Part shown: piece by piece, positions 1 through 7,900 of the stretch
Position numbering within the stretch: position 1 is the stretch's first letter
Layout: each line of letters opens with the position of its first letter
Assembly (NCBI GenBank): GCA_029054245.1
Contig: JAIDFQ010000009.1
Coordinates: 1-42,296, forward strand
DNA from: Lachnospiraceae bacterium
GTDB taxonomy: Bacteria; Bacillota; Clostridia; Lachnospirales; Lachnospiraceae
Direction: 5' to 3'
Length of the DNA: 42,296 nt
Translations under genes and position numbers: made by a program
Notes under the pieces: model-generated
The model's input: the letters and a program-made list of their open reading frames with translations, nothing else
Databases searched by the model: none
Told to the model about the DNA's origin: nothing

Positions 1-112
1 GATAAGAATTGTCATATCTTGATTCTTACCAAGAAAGAGGTATTTTTTTCCAAAGACACAAACTATTTTACACTACCATAAGGACTGGTTTTCGCATCAT
101 GTACATTTTCCC

Positions 113-460
113 ATGTTTATGATAATCACGATTGCATACTTTGTAATAGGATGTGCTTATGGGGCATGGCACCCAGGATGGCTTTTGTTTTTACTGGTTC
201 CCATCTGGTATTCGCTGGTGGAGGCGATAGAAAGAAGGAACGCTTACTGCTTTGCCTATCCTGTGCTGGCAACGCTGGTGTTTCTTTGTCTGGGAATTTT
301 TGCGTATGCATGGCATCCCGCATGGGTAGTCTATTTGACTATCCCGCTTTATTATTCACTCGTATCGTATTTTCAAGATTTCGTGCATAGGAAGAAAAAG
401 GGGGACGACGATTCTGTATATGATGAATCGGAAAGGATGGGTGAGGCAGATGAAGAATAG
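113..460 (+). CDS. Small membrane protein with internal duplication, probably 5'-truncated
   Basis: I do not recognise a named family. The 115-residue product has about four hydrophobic segments and two copies of one unit: an aromatic/hydrophobic helix, then a WHPGW or WHPAW motif, a short hydrophobic stretch and YSLV (copies near residues 2-38 and 47-88). The C-terminus is charged and soluble. No ribosome site precedes this ATG at a sensible distance (the nearest AAGGA is about 28 bases upstream), while the frame stays open back to about base 23. It may therefore be the distal part of a longer, decayed protein. The end overlaps the following DUF4097 gene, which suggests cotranscription. Confidence 0.55.
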   Translation: MFMIITIAYFVIGCAYGAWHPGWLLFLLVPIWYSLVEAIERRNAYCFAYPVLATLVFLCLGIFAYAWHPAWVVYLTIPLYYSLVSYFQDFVHRKKKGDDDSVYDESERMGEADEE

Positions 461-1427
461 TAAGGTTGCTTTGCTGGCGGCAGCCGCCGGTATGATGGTT
501 CTCATTCTGCTGATCAGTGTGCTGAGTGTCAGAAATGCGCCCGGTAGGGGAGGAATGACGGTCTTTTCCCTTGGAGGAAAGGCAGAGCTTCGGAATACGA
601 TAGAGATACCCATGTCAGAGCTGGATAGTCTTATAATGGAATATGGAAGTAAGAATATAAAGGTTTACTTGTCCAAAGAGGATCATGTGACAATCAAGGA
701 GTATCTATACAGTGACAGTCCGAAGGCGGCTGCATCCGTATCCTACACAGGGGAAAAAGAGGTGGTGGTGACGGGCGCCAAGATGCATGCTTTCATTATT
801 TTTGGATTTTGGAAAGATGGCGAAAGGATTGAGGTGTATGTGCCGGAGAAGGGTCTTGGAAAGCTTTCGATTGAGACGGGAAGCGGCAATATTACATCGG
901 AAGTTTCCTGTATCAGTGAAGGAGGGAGTCTTTTACTCAAAGCGGGGAGCGGCAATATCAAATGGAGCAATGCGGCAGCAGAGCATCTTTCTGCTCAGAC
1001 GGGAAGCGGCAATGTGAGATTAGAGAATATAAAAGGAAATGTGCTTGTCAGGACAGGGAGCGGTAATATTACAGGAAACCAGATGGATGGAGCGATGGAC
1101 GCGCAGGCAGGCAGCGGCAATATTACGCTGACAGGAATTTCTGGCAGTGCAAGTGCGCAGGCAGGCAGTGGGAACGTAAGGTTAGAAACCGATTTCGTTA
1201 CAGGTGATATTGAGCTTACTACTGGCAGCGGCAATATTCATTTGGAGCTGCCCCGTGATTTGGAATTTTATTTTAATGCCGAAACTGGAAGCGGGAATAT
1301 CAGCACGGATTTTGATGATGCATTATCCTATAATAATAAGGGGAATCGGGCAGAAGGAGAAATAGGGGAAGCAAAGGTTGAGATTCATGTTAAGGCGAAT
1401 AGTGGGAATGTGCGTGTCTCAAATTAA
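450..1427 (+). CDS. DUF4097-family beta-repeat protein, membrane anchored
   Basis: The product starts with a short basic stretch and one hydrophobic helix (about residues 5-27), so it is probably anchored in the membrane with the bulk outside. The rest is a parallel-beta repeat built on the motif [TSA]-GSGNI/V, repeated about ten times at roughly 18-22 residue intervals. That pattern is typical of the DUF4097 putative adhesin family. Its biochemical role is unknown; relatives often sit beside PadR regulators and DUF1700 membrane proteins. I chose the ATG at 450, which has a GGATGGGTGAGG stretch upstream. An in-frame ATG at 420 would add ten residues but lacks a well-spaced ribosome site. The gene overlaps the upstream membrane protein gene by 11 bases. 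Confidence 0.8.
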   Translation: MKNSKVALLAAAAGMMVLILLISVLSVRNAPGRGGMTVFSLGGKAELRNTIEIPMSELDSLIMEYGSKNIKVYLSKEDHVTIKEYLYSDSPKAAASVSYTGEKEVVVTGAKMHAFIIFGFWKDGERIEVYVPEKGLGKLSIETGSGNITSEVSCISEGGSLLLKAGSGNIKWSNAAAEHLSAQTGSGNVRLENIKGNVLVRTGSGNITGNQMDGAMDAQAGSGNITLTGISGSASAQAGSGNVRLETDFVTGDIELTTGSGNIHLELPRDLEFYFNAETGSGNISTDFDDALSYNNKGNRAEGEIGEAKVEIHVKANSGNVRVSN

Positions 1428-1454
1428 GGGATACTGTGATTTTTACTAAACTAA

Positions 1455-1485
1455 GAGGGAGAACCGGCAAAAGTGGTTCTCCCTC
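1455..1485. terminator. Bidirectional hairpin between convergent genes
   Basis: An 11-bp perfect stem, GAGGGAGAACC at 1455-1465 with GGTTCTCCCTC at 1475-1485, lies between the ends of the DUF4097 gene and queT. T-richness after the stem is modest on both strands, so it probably serves both genes. Confidence 0.7.
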
Positions 1486-1490
1486 ATTTG

Positions 1491-2003
1491 CTATGCAAAT
1501 AGTTTGCTTCGGTATTTGTTTAAGGTAAATAGGAGCAGCATGCCAAGGATGCCGCAGGAAATAATTTCGCCTATGGTCACTGTGACAAATGAAAACCACA
1601 AGGGCTCTATTCCGTAGGCGTACAGAAGCACAAAAGGAACCACGATGGCATTGGCGGCAATCGGCGGGACTGGCGCGAGCCATTTGTATTTGCGCAGTTT
1701 GTATGTAAAGACTGCGCCAGCGAGGGTAGCGAGGCTGCCGAAAATAATATCGGGAATTGCACAGCCCGTCAAAATGTTGGACAGTAGGCATCCGATGAAA
1801 AGTCCCGGTATGGCAGCAGGGGTGAAATAAGGCAGGATGGTGAGAGCCTCAGAGAAACGTACTTGGATTGCCTGGTTGGCAAGTCCTAATGCATTGGCGA
1901 TAAAAGTGAGCACTACATAGAGTGCCGCAATCATAGCTGCCTGCACCAGAGGCAGCGAGGGTACGGTCCGCATAGGAACCGCGTTGGTGTTTTGATTTTT
2001 CAT
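1491..2003 (-). CDS. queT: QueT-family queuosine precursor transporter (ECF S component)
   Basis: A 170-residue integral membrane protein with about five or six hydrophobic segments. It carries QueT hallmarks: an early LTFIANALGLANQAIQVRFSE-type stretch (residues about 33-53), then LPYFTPAAIPGLFIGC. QueT proteins are substrate-binding subunits of energy-coupling-factor transporters for preQ0/preQ1, precursors of the tRNA base queuosine. The start follows AAGGAGAG with a 5-7 base gap. A class I preQ1 aptamer-like structure and a strong sigma-A promoter lie directly upstream, which independently supports the substrate. It is convergent with the DUF4097 gene and appears monocistronic. Confidence 0.9.
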   Translation of the reverse strand: MKNQNTNAVPMRTVPSLPLVQAAMIAALYVVLTFIANALGLANQAIQVRFSEALTILPYFTPAAIPGLFIGCLLSNILTGCAIPDIIFGSLATLAGAVFTYKLRKYKWLAPVPPIAANAIVVPFVLLYAYGIEPLWFSFVTVTIGEIISCGILGMLLLFTLNKYRSKLFA

Positions 2004-2010
2004 TTTTTCT

Positions 2011-2055
2011 CTCCTTTAGTATTTTTTTAACGAGTGGAAGGTCTCGAACACTCGG
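2011..2055 (-). promoter_or_regulatory. preQ1-I riboswitch candidate
   Basis: On the minus strand, P1 is CGAGTG (+ strand 2049-2054) paired with CACTCG (+ strand 2031-2036). The loop between is UUCGAGACCUUC. It is followed by an A-rich tail ending in ACUAAAGGAG, where the last bases are the queT ribosome site. This matches the known class I layout: short P1, a 10-12 nt loop starting near UUC or UCG, and an A-rich tail that folds back and hides the Shine-Dalgarno. Loop CCUU can pair with tail AAGG. The expected effect is translational repression of queT when preQ1 is bound. The covariance-model score is unknown. Confidence 0.65.
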
Positions 2056-2059
2056 ATGC

Positions 2060-2098
2060 ATTTATGATTTGCCTGCGCGCAGTAGGAAGATCATAAAT
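2060..2098 (-). other. Stem-loop in queT leader upstream of the riboswitch
   Basis: ATTTATGAT (2060-2068) pairs with ATCATAAAT (2090-2098), and a GC-rich inner hairpin (CCT...AGG around CTGCGCGCAG) lies between them. It is inside the predicted queT leader. It may be an operator or a leader structure; no family is recognised. Confidence 0.35.
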
Positions 2099-2108
2099 CA
2101 ACTTTTTA

Positions 2109-2136
2109 AGTATAACACGTAACAGGCGGATGTCAA
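2109..2136 (-). promoter_or_regulatory. sigma-A promoter for queT
   Basis: On the minus strand TTGACA (2131-2136), a 16-base spacer and TATACT (2109-2114). This gives a leader of about 95-100 nt that contains the hairpin and the preQ1 aptamer. Confidence 0.65.
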
Positions 2137-2184
2137 GAGGTGCGATAGCGGCAGTGCAGGGGCGGAGACTTCGACGTATCTGTA

Positions 2185-2213
2185 TTGCGAAAAAATCCTT
2201 GGCATGGTACATT
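2185..2213 (+). promoter_or_regulatory. Possible sigma-A promoter for the HerA-like gene
   Basis: TTGCGA (2185-2190), a 17-base spacer and TACATT (2208-2213). Both boxes are imperfect. It lies about 65 bases ahead of the ORF start. Confidence 0.3.
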
Positions 2214-2279
2214 ATTAGTGGTTTCATTGTTAAGTTTGAAGTCAGGAAAAGTTGGAAATAAAGTGGAGGGAGTATTGGT

Positions 2280-3890
2280 ATGTATCAGGACGGTAAGATT
2301 TTAGTTGGAATGTCTGGGGAGGAGAAAGTCTGTATTTATCCTAAGATGGCGAATCGGCACGGAATGATTGCGGGAGCGACGGGAAGCGGAAAGACGATTA
2401 CTTTAAAGGTGCTTGCCGAGTCATTCAGTGATTTGGGAGTGCCGGTGTTTCTGGCAGACGTGAAAGGTGATCTGGCAGGCATGTGCAGGCAGGGGCAGAC
2501 GAGCGAAAGTATTCAGAAAAGAATAGATGGAATGAATCTTACGCGGGAAGGGTTTCAGTTTAGGAATTATCCGGTTACATACTGGGATGTTTACGGTGAG
2601 AAGGGATTGCCGCTGCGCACTACGATTTCAGAGATGGGTCCGCTTCTGCTTGGCAGAATCATGGAATTGAATGAGACCCAGTCGGATATTCTGACGATCA
2701 TCTTTAAGATAGCGGATGATGAAGGGCTTTTGCTTTTAGATACCAAGGATCTTCGCGCTATGATACAGTATGTGACTGAGAATGCCAAGGAGTACGGGGC
2801 ACAGTATGGGAACTTATCCAAGCAGAGCTTAGGGGCGATTATGCGCGCTGTGGTGGCGCTGGAAGCGGAAGGGGGAGAGCTGTTCTTCGGGGAACCTGCG
2901 CTTGAGATTGGAGACTGGATGCGCACGGATGAAAACGGCAGGGGAGTCATTCAGATTCTGGACTGCCAGAAATTGATCAACAGTCCCACTATGTATTCTA
3001 CTTTTATGCTCTGGATGATGTCGGAGCTCTTTGAAACGCTGCCGGAGGCGGGAGACGGGGAAAAACCTAAGATGGTGTTTTTCTTTGATGAGGCGCATCT
3101 GTTGTTTGATTCAGCGTCGAAGGCGCTGCTGGTTAAAATCGAGCAGGTGGTGAAGCTGATACGGTCTAAGGGAGTTGGCATTTATTTTGTCACACAGAAT
3201 CCCAAGGATATTCCTGATGGGGTTTTGGGACAGCTTGGAAATAAGGTGCAGCATGCGCTTCATGCTTATACACCGGCGGAGCAGAAGGGATGTAAGGCGG
3301 CAGCTCAGTCCTTTCGGGAAAATCCGGAATTTGATACCTATGAGGTGCTGACCCAGCTTGGAATTGGGGAAGCGCTGATTTCGGTACTGGATGAAGGCGG
3401 GGTGCCGACCATTGTGAAGCGGTGCCAGATTTTGCCGCCCCAGAGCCAGATGGGGGCGTTGGATGAAGCGGCAAGGTGTGAGCAGGTGCGGGGAAATCTT
3501 CTTTACAGTAAGTATGCCCAGATGATGGATCGGGAGTCTGCCTATGAAATTCTGGAGAAAAAGGTGTTGGATCAACAGGAGAATGAACAAAGGGCAGCGG
3601 AAGCGGCGGCAGAGGAAAAGCAGCGGCAGAAGGAGATGGCTGCTTACGAGAAGCAGAAACTGCGGGAAGAGGAAGCTGCAAGAAAGGCGGAAGAAAAGAA
3701 AGCAGCGGCAAGGGATAAGCAGGTTAAGAAGACGGTCAAACAGGCGGCAAACTCTGCGGCGGGAACCATAGGCAGGGAGTTCGGCAACAGCATCGGAAAG
3801 ACACTGGGAGGCAGCTTTGGAAAGAAGGTTGGCGGCAATGTGGGCGCATCCCTTGGCCGAGGTCTCTTCAGTACACTTTTTAAGCTGTAG
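2280..3890 (+). CDS. HerA-like helicase domain protein (DUF853 family)
   Basis: This 536-residue FtsK/HerA-superfamily ATPase shows Walker A GATGSGKT at residues 32-39 and Walker B in KMVFFFDEAHLLFD near residue 265. A FVTQNPKDIPDGVLGQLGNK stretch follows, typical of the DUF853 HerA C-terminal group. From about residue 420 it becomes an Ala/Glu/Lys-rich coiled coil, then a Gly-rich tail. HerA proteins pump DNA as hexamers, and HerA of archaea works with NurA in end resection. The bacterial DUF853 group has no settled role and no NurA is seen here. The start follows GGAGGGAG with a 9-base gap. The gene stands alone, and the next gene begins after an 86-base gap. Confidence 0.85.
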   Translation: MYQDGKILVGMSGEEKVCIYPKMANRHGMIAGATGSGKTITLKVLAESFSDLGVPVFLADVKGDLAGMCRQGQTSESIQKRIDGMNLTREGFQFRNYPVTYWDVYGEKGLPLRTTISEMGPLLLGRIMELNETQSDILTIIFKIADDEGLLLLDTKDLRAMIQYVTENAKEYGAQYGNLSKQSLGAIMRAVVALEAEGGELFFGEPALEIGDWMRTDENGRGVIQILDCQKLINSPTMYSTFMLWMMSELFETLPEAGDGEKPKMVFFFDEAHLLFDSASKALLVKIEQVVKLIRSKGVGIYFVTQNPKDIPDGVLGQLGNKVQHALHAYTPAEQKGCKAAAQSFRENPEFDTYEVLTQLGIGEALISVLDEGGVPTIVKRCQILPPQSQMGALDEAARCEQVRGNLLYSKYAQMMDRESAYEILEKKVLDQQENEQRAAEAAAEEKQRQKEMAAYEKQKLREEEAARKAEEKKAAARDKQVKKTVKQAANSAAGTIGREFGNSIGKTLGGSFGKKVGGNVGASLGRGLFSTLFKL

Positions 3891-3976
3891 GTTTTTGCAG
3901 ATGGGAAGATGGCAGGTGGAAATTGCAGAAAAGAATGATATCGTCATAGTTCATAAGCACAATGAGAGAGGGGCAT

Positions 3977-4702
3977 ATGCTGCAGATTGCGATATGTGAT
4001 GATGAACAATTTTATAGGGAAAAAATACAGCGGCTCCTTGAGAATTATCTCAAAGAGCATGAGTTAAGTTATGAGATTCGGTTGTTTTTATCTGGAGAGG
4101 AATTTCTCAGTAAAAGCAAGAACAGTGTGAAGTATGATATCGTGTTCATGGATATCAACATGGAGGAACTGGATGGTATTCAAACGGCGATGCAGATGCG
4201 TGCGTTCCATTCGGACACTTATCTTGTGCTGATCACAGCCTTTATCAATTATGTGCTGGAAGGATATAAGGTAAATGCTGTTCGGTATATCATGAAGGAT
4301 ACGTTGGATGTGGCAATGCCGGAATGCATGGATGCGATTTGGCAGAAAATGCAGATTGCTCAAATAAGTTTTCCTTTTATGGAAGGGGAAAGAAGATTGT
4401 ATGCGGACAATCTTCTTTATCTGGAAAGCCAGCGGCATAAGCTTATTTTTTATTACATGGAAGAGCAGACACGCAAGGATATAGTCAGGTATCATATTTA
4501 TGAGAAGTTGGATGTGATGGAACAGAAATTATCTGGATATGGTTTTTTGCGTATCCACAAAAGTTATCTGGTAAATATGAAACATATCCGCCGGATCAGC
4601 AACTATACGGCACTGCTCGATACAGGAGGGGAGCTGCCCATTCCACGTCCAAGATTTCAGGCTGTTAAGGAAGAATTTGTGGCGTATAAGGGGGCAATGT
4701 GA
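3977..4702 (+). CDS. LytTR-family response regulator (AgrA-like)
   Basis: The N-terminal receiver domain begins MLQIAICDDE, has the acceptor aspartate in VFMDINM (about residue 55) and the expected Lys late in the domain. The C-terminal LytTR DNA-binding domain follows (about residues 135-240, with YLESQRHKL and the GFLRIHKSYLVNMKHI signature). The start at 3977 follows GAGAGGGG; an in-frame ATG at 3962 adds five residues but lacks a good ribosome site. The next gene, a GHKL histidine kinase, overlaps the stop codon, so the two form a two-component pair. Such pairs usually sense peptides and control bacteriocin, agr-like or transport genes, but no peptide precursor is visible here. Confidence 0.9.
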   Translation: MLQIAICDDEQFYREKIQRLLENYLKEHELSYEIRLFLSGEEFLSKSKNSVKYDIVFMDINMEELDGIQTAMQMRAFHSDTYLVLITAFINYVLEGYKVNAVRYIMKDTLDVAMPECMDAIWQKMQIAQISFPFMEGERRLYADNLLYLESQRHKLIFYYMEEQTRKDIVRYHIYEKLDVMEQKLSGYGFLRIHKSYLVNMKHIRRISNYTALLDTGGELPIPRPRFQAVKEEFVAYKGAM

Positions 4703-6024
4703 TGGAAACGATTGTGAGGTGTACTCTTTTATCCTTTATGCTGGGTATCAGTTGTAAGGCGTTTTTTGAGATTTTTGCACCTGCCAGGAAATACAGGCAT
4801 AAGTGGATGGAATATATGATTGTTCTGATGGTTACTGCCGGATTTCTGGTGATCGCGTTTACGGAGATTCCGGCGTACTTTTTGCAGCCAGTGAGGTTTA
4901 TTATAGTCATCGCCCTATCCGTACAGATTTGTTTTCAGATTAAAGTAGTGAAAAATGTCATCTTATCCGTCTTGTTTTGCGGAATATACTGGATTTTAGC
5001 TATGATTTTTTTATCCATTGTCTATGTACTGCCCATGGTATATACGAAACGCCTGTATGACTGGATAGAAATCATTATAGAGAGTTCCTTTTTATGTCTG
5101 ATGCTCTTTTTGCGTTCTAAATTGAAAAAGCGCATTTACATAGCCGGTCGGGAAAGAAAATGGGTGGGATTTTCCCTTTTTCCCATATTTGGATTGATCG
5201 TTCTCATAGCAATCGGGATGATGCCCTCGGACGGAAGCAGCGTTGATAGATATGCAAAGCTGGCGGCAATCCTGGGCTTTACGGTCATTTGTTTATGCCT
5301 CTTTTTTTATATTGAAAATATGTTGGAAAAGGAAGAGGAGGTACAGAGCCTGCGGTTGATTCAGGCGCGCACACACAATCAGATGGAGCTGTACCGCACT
5401 ATGCAGAAAAACTATGAACAGAACAGAAAATTGATGCACGATTATAAGAATCAGTTAAACTGCATTCAGGGAATGCTCTTGGACGGAAAGACGAAGGAAG
5501 CTTCTGCATATATATCCAAATTGACGGGAAGCATCCGAAAAAATGCAGATTATGTAAACACGAATCATACCGTGGTAAATGTAGTGCTGAACCAGAAGTA
5601 TCAGGAGGCATGTGAAAAAGGGATTACCATGACAATGGCAGTCAATGATTTGTCAGGGATTGCCGTGAGCGAAGAGGAGATTGTAGTCTTATTGGTGAAC
5701 CTGCTGGACAATGCCGTGGAAGCATGTGAAAGGCTGACCTGTGATAAAATCATACGGTTTAAGATGATGTTGGAGGACGGGCAGCTGGTGATTTCCATTA
5801 GGAACCCAGTTAAGGAACCCGTGAAGATAAAAGGAAAGCGGATTTCCACTGTCAAGAATGAGACGGCGCATCATGGAATCGGCTTGATGAATGTTGATTC
5901 TGTGATCAGGAAAAATGGCGGGACGAGTGTATTAAGGTGTGAAGATGGATGGTTTTATTTTTCGGCGATTATTGGCGAAAATGGGGGAATAGAAAATTCC
6001 AATTGTACTTTTTTTGAAGTATGA
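4702..6024 (+). CDS. GHKL-domain sensor histidine kinase (AgrC-like)
   Basis: About six N-terminal membrane segments (residues 1-210) and a short coiled linker lead to the histidine box in LMHDYKNQLNCIQGML (about residue 250). The GHKL ATPase domain has its N-box in LLVNLLDNAVEACER and G-box in HHGIGLMNVDSVIRKNGG. This is the layout of AgrC-type quorum-sensing kinases. The ATG at 4702 follows AAGGGGG with a 7-base gap and overlaps the response regulator stop. The last dozen residues after SAIIGEN look unnatural. They are translated from DNA that encodes an ECF S-component segment in another frame, so the kinase 3' end appears to be a deletion junction. Confidence 0.88.
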   Translation: METIVRCTLLSFMLGISCKAFFEIFAPARKYRHKWMEYMIVLMVTAGFLVIAFTEIPAYFLQPVRFIIVIALSVQICFQIKVVKNVILSVLFCGIYWILAMIFLSIVYVLPMVYTKRLYDWIEIIIESSFLCLMLFLRSKLKKRIYIAGRERKWVGFSLFPIFGLIVLIAIGMMPSDGSSVDRYAKLAAILGFTVICLCLFFYIENMLEKEEEVQSLRLIQARTHNQMELYRTMQKNYEQNRKLMHDYKNQLNCIQGMLLDGKTKEASAYISKLTGSIRKNADYVNTNHTVVNVVLNQKYQEACEKGITMTMAVNDLSGIAVSEEEIVVLLVNLLDNAVEACERLTCDKIIRFKMMLEDGQLVISIRNPVKEPVKIKGKRISTVKNETAHHGIGLMNVDSVIRKNGGTSVLRCEDGWFYFSAIIGENGGIENSNCTFFEV

Positions 6025-6505
6025 TTCGAAAGATGTTATTATTGTAATTAGCGGTCTGATTTTTGGACCGCTTACCTCACTGGCAGTGACAGTGATGGTT
6101 TCCATGGCGGAAATGTTCACCATCAGCGGAACAGGAGTTTTTGGCTGCTTGATGAATATTATTTCAAGTTGTTCCTTTGCGTGTACCGCGGCATTTGTCT
6201 ATCAAAAGAAGCATAAAGTATCTGGCGCTATATTGGGGCTTTTGAGTGGCTGGAGTTGTCAAGTCGCGGTAATGATGCTTTGGAACTATTTAATCGCTCC
6301 AATTTATATGGGGTATCCAAGAGAAGCCATTGTGGAATTGCTTCTGCCGGCATTTCTGCCGTTTAATTTAATTAAGGGGGGATTAAATACAGCATTAACA
6401 TTGCTTGTATATAAACCTGTTATGACTGTTTTACACCGCTTGAATTTCATTGAATCTAGAGAAAATTCGAGGAAAGCGCGGAGTGAGGCGGATGAAGGAA
6501 TCTAA
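6014..6505 (+). pseudogene. RibU-like ECF transporter S component, N-terminus lost
   Basis: The readable product is 163 residues from a TTG start. It begins inside a conserved part of RibU-type S components: LKYDSKDVIIVISGLIFGPL corresponds to the 'FLKYDxxDvP' segment that normally follows a first membrane helix and substrate loop. Four or five further hydrophobic helices follow. The same frame is open upstream only to 5993 (encoding KIPIVLF, still RibU-like) and then meets a TAG at 5990-5992, inside the kinase gene. Roughly 40-60 N-terminal residues and the start are missing. RibU proteins bind riboflavin for an ECF transporter. This copy is probably non-functional. Confidence 0.7.
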
Positions 6506-6541
6506 AACAGAGATCTTGCTGCAAAGGGGCAGCAGGTGGGC

Positions 6542-6569
6542 AAAAAAAGACGCGCAGGCGTCTTTTTTT
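6542..6569 (+). terminator. Rho-independent terminator after the two-component operon
   Basis: AAAAAAAGACGC pairs with GCGTCTTTTTTT around a GCAG loop, giving a strong U-tract. The A-run makes it usable from both strands. Confidence 0.85.
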
Positions 6570-6690
6570 GCTTGGAAGGTGTCGATTCCTGCCAAGGGTA
6601 TTGTTTAGAAAAAAGGATGTTCATACAATAAAAGAAAAGGAGAGGCGTACATTTCATGTGCGGCTTTAGATTAGGAAGGAGTAGGGAAAT

Positions 6691-7494
6691 ATGAAGGCAG
6701 TGCAAAAGGGAATTGTAAGACGGGTAGTATTATTGATGGCATTGACGGCTGTGCTTATGACGGCTTGCGCGGGTGTAAAAAAGGAACAGGAACCAGAAGG
6801 GAATACGCCGAAAGAGGCGGCAAATGCGATGATGGAAGAGCTGAAGGAACTGGATCTTGCGGCATTTAATGCATGTACAGACAATTATGTGAGGACCTAC
6901 CACAATTGGATCGGTATTCCTACGGAGAGGGAGTACAGGGTATTCAATGAATTGCAGCAGCCGGGGATGGTAAAGGGAAAGCAGTATGAGTCTAATCACA
7001 AATTTGCAGAAAAAATTGTGGAGCATATGGAGTGGGAGATCATAGATGTAAGGCAGGAAGGCGAAAGCGCGGAAATTGACATGAGGATCACCAATGTAAA
7101 TATGCGGAATGTCTTAGGCGAATATGAGATGAGTATTTTGGAAAGTATGCTGGTGGCTCCGGGAAGCGGTATCGGACAAATGGTGAGAGAGATGGCGGAT
7201 CTGGCAAATGGAAAAGAAAAACTCCTTTCCATTATGGATGAACTGGATGTGACAGATACTTGGACGACAGAGGTTACTGTCACGGCGAATAGAGAAGAGG
7301 GACGGTGGAAGATGCATGTCAGTTGGGAGTTCATCAACGCTTTTATGGGGAATATGCTGGCGGAGGATTATTCGGAGGAATTGGAGCTAAGGATTGACGA
7401 GCTGATGGAGCAGAATGAGGATAAAGCGGAGGAATGGGCAGCGGAGGTGGAAGAAAGTGTAGAGGAATGGACAGAGAAGGTGTTTGGAAGGTAG
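6691..7494 (+). CDS. Secreted lipoprotein, DUF5105-like
   Basis: A 267-residue protein with a lipoprotein signal: basic MKAVQKGIVRR, a hydrophobic core, then the lipobox LMTAC with the lipid-bearing Cys at about residue 26. The mature part is acidic and helical, with strand-rich segments (ITNVNMRNVLGEY, TTEVTVTANREEGRWKM). This resembles the DUF5105/NTF2-like lipoproteins common in Clostridia, though the family assignment is tentative. A Glu-rich amphipathic helix ends the protein. The start follows TAGGAAGGAG. It is bounded by a terminator upstream and a sigma-E promoter downstream, so it is probably monocistronic. Function is unknown. Confidence 0.75.
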   Translation: MKAVQKGIVRRVVLLMALTAVLMTACAGVKKEQEPEGNTPKEAANAMMEELKELDLAAFNACTDNYVRTYHNWIGIPTEREYRVFNELQQPGMVKGKQYESNHKFAEKIVEHMEWEIIDVRQEGESAEIDMRITNVNMRNVLGEYEMSILESMLVAPGSGIGQMVREMADLANGKEKLLSIMDELDVTDTWTTEVTVTANREEGRWKMHVSWEFINAFMGNMLAEDYSEELELRIDELMEQNEDKAEEWAAEVEESVEEWTEKVFGR

Positions 7495-7548
7495 ATTTCT
7501 GAAATGAGAGGGGAACTGTAAGTGAAAATCGACAGGCAGTAAACAGTC

Positions 7549-7575
7549 ATAACCCTTTAGAATCTTTCATACAAT
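7549..7575 (+). promoter_or_regulatory. sigma-E-type promoter of spoIIID
   Basis: ATA (7549-7551), a 16-base spacer and CATACAAT (7568-7575) match the mother-cell sigma-E consensus (ATA-N16-CATACANT). It lies 28 bases upstream of the spoIIID TTG. spoIIID of Bacillus subtilis is known to be transcribed by sigma-E, so the promoter fits the gene and argues that the locus is under selection. Confidence 0.75.
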
Positions 7576-7603
7576 GTAAAAAAGTGTTCTGAGGGGATTT
7601 CCT

Positions 7604-7735
7604 TTGAAAGATTATATCGAGGAGAGAGCAATCGATATTGCCAATTATATCATTGAAAACAATGCTACGGTGAGACAGACTGCGAAGGAGTTCGGAATTA
7701 GTAAGAGTACGGTACATACGGTAGTAATAAAATAG
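7604..7735 (+). CDS. spoIIID: spoIIID, 5' part (interrupted sporulation regulator)
   Basis: SpoIIID is a small helix-turn-helix regulator of mother-cell sporulation genes. The reading starts at a TTG (7604) 7 bases after GAGGGG and gives MKDYIEERAIDIANYIIEN..., then the full HTH through GISKSTVH. These match SpoIIID residues 1-38 closely. After His38 (codon 7715-7717) the frame diverges into TVVIK and stops, giving a 43-residue truncated product. The missing part (KDVTERL... to the RGG-containing basic tail) is encoded at 11819-11965, 4,101 bases away. Without excision this product lacks the C-terminal basic half that contributes to DNA binding in SpoIIID. Confidence 0.9.
   Translation: MKDYIEERAIDIANYIIENNATVRQTAKEFGISKSTVHTVVIK
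7713..7718 (+). repeat. attL core of the spoIIID element
   Basis: TACATA at the point where the SpoIIID frame is lost. It is identical to 11814-11819, and serine integrases cross over at a central dinucleotide within such a short shared core. The exact dinucleotide cannot be chosen from one sequence. Confidence 0.75.
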
Positions 7736-7781
7736 AACGGTTTGCGTGGGTAGTAGAATAGGAAAAGATATTAATGGGGAA

Positions 7782-7815
7782 ACTTGCAGTCCTTTTAACA
7801 TGACTGCAAGTTTTT
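7782..7815 (+). terminator. Terminator just inside the left end of the element
   Basis: ACTTGCAGTC (7782-7791) pairs with GACTGCAAGT (7802-7811), followed by TTTT. It would end transcripts of the truncated spoIIID. Confidence 0.75.
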
Positions 7816-7900
7816 AACAATATCTAGAATTGCTTCCATGATCCAAGCAAAAATCCGTGTACCGCGGCGCAGGGGAAGTTTTTCCCTTGCACCGTTGCTG

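Noticed and set aside
860-1420. Regular repeats that could suggest a CRISPR or tandem DNA repeat
   Set aside because: They encode GSGN repeats of a DUF4097 protein; the DNA repeats are imperfect, follow codons and lack spacers.
3111-3947. 278-codon open frame on the minus strand
   Set aside because: It is antisense to the HerA-like gene, has low-complexity composition and no ribosome site, and arises from the codon bias of the real gene.
7604-7735. spoIIID dismissed as a pseudogene
   Set aside because: Both halves are intact, the promoter is perfect and the repeats restore the frame exactly, which fits an excisable element better than decay.
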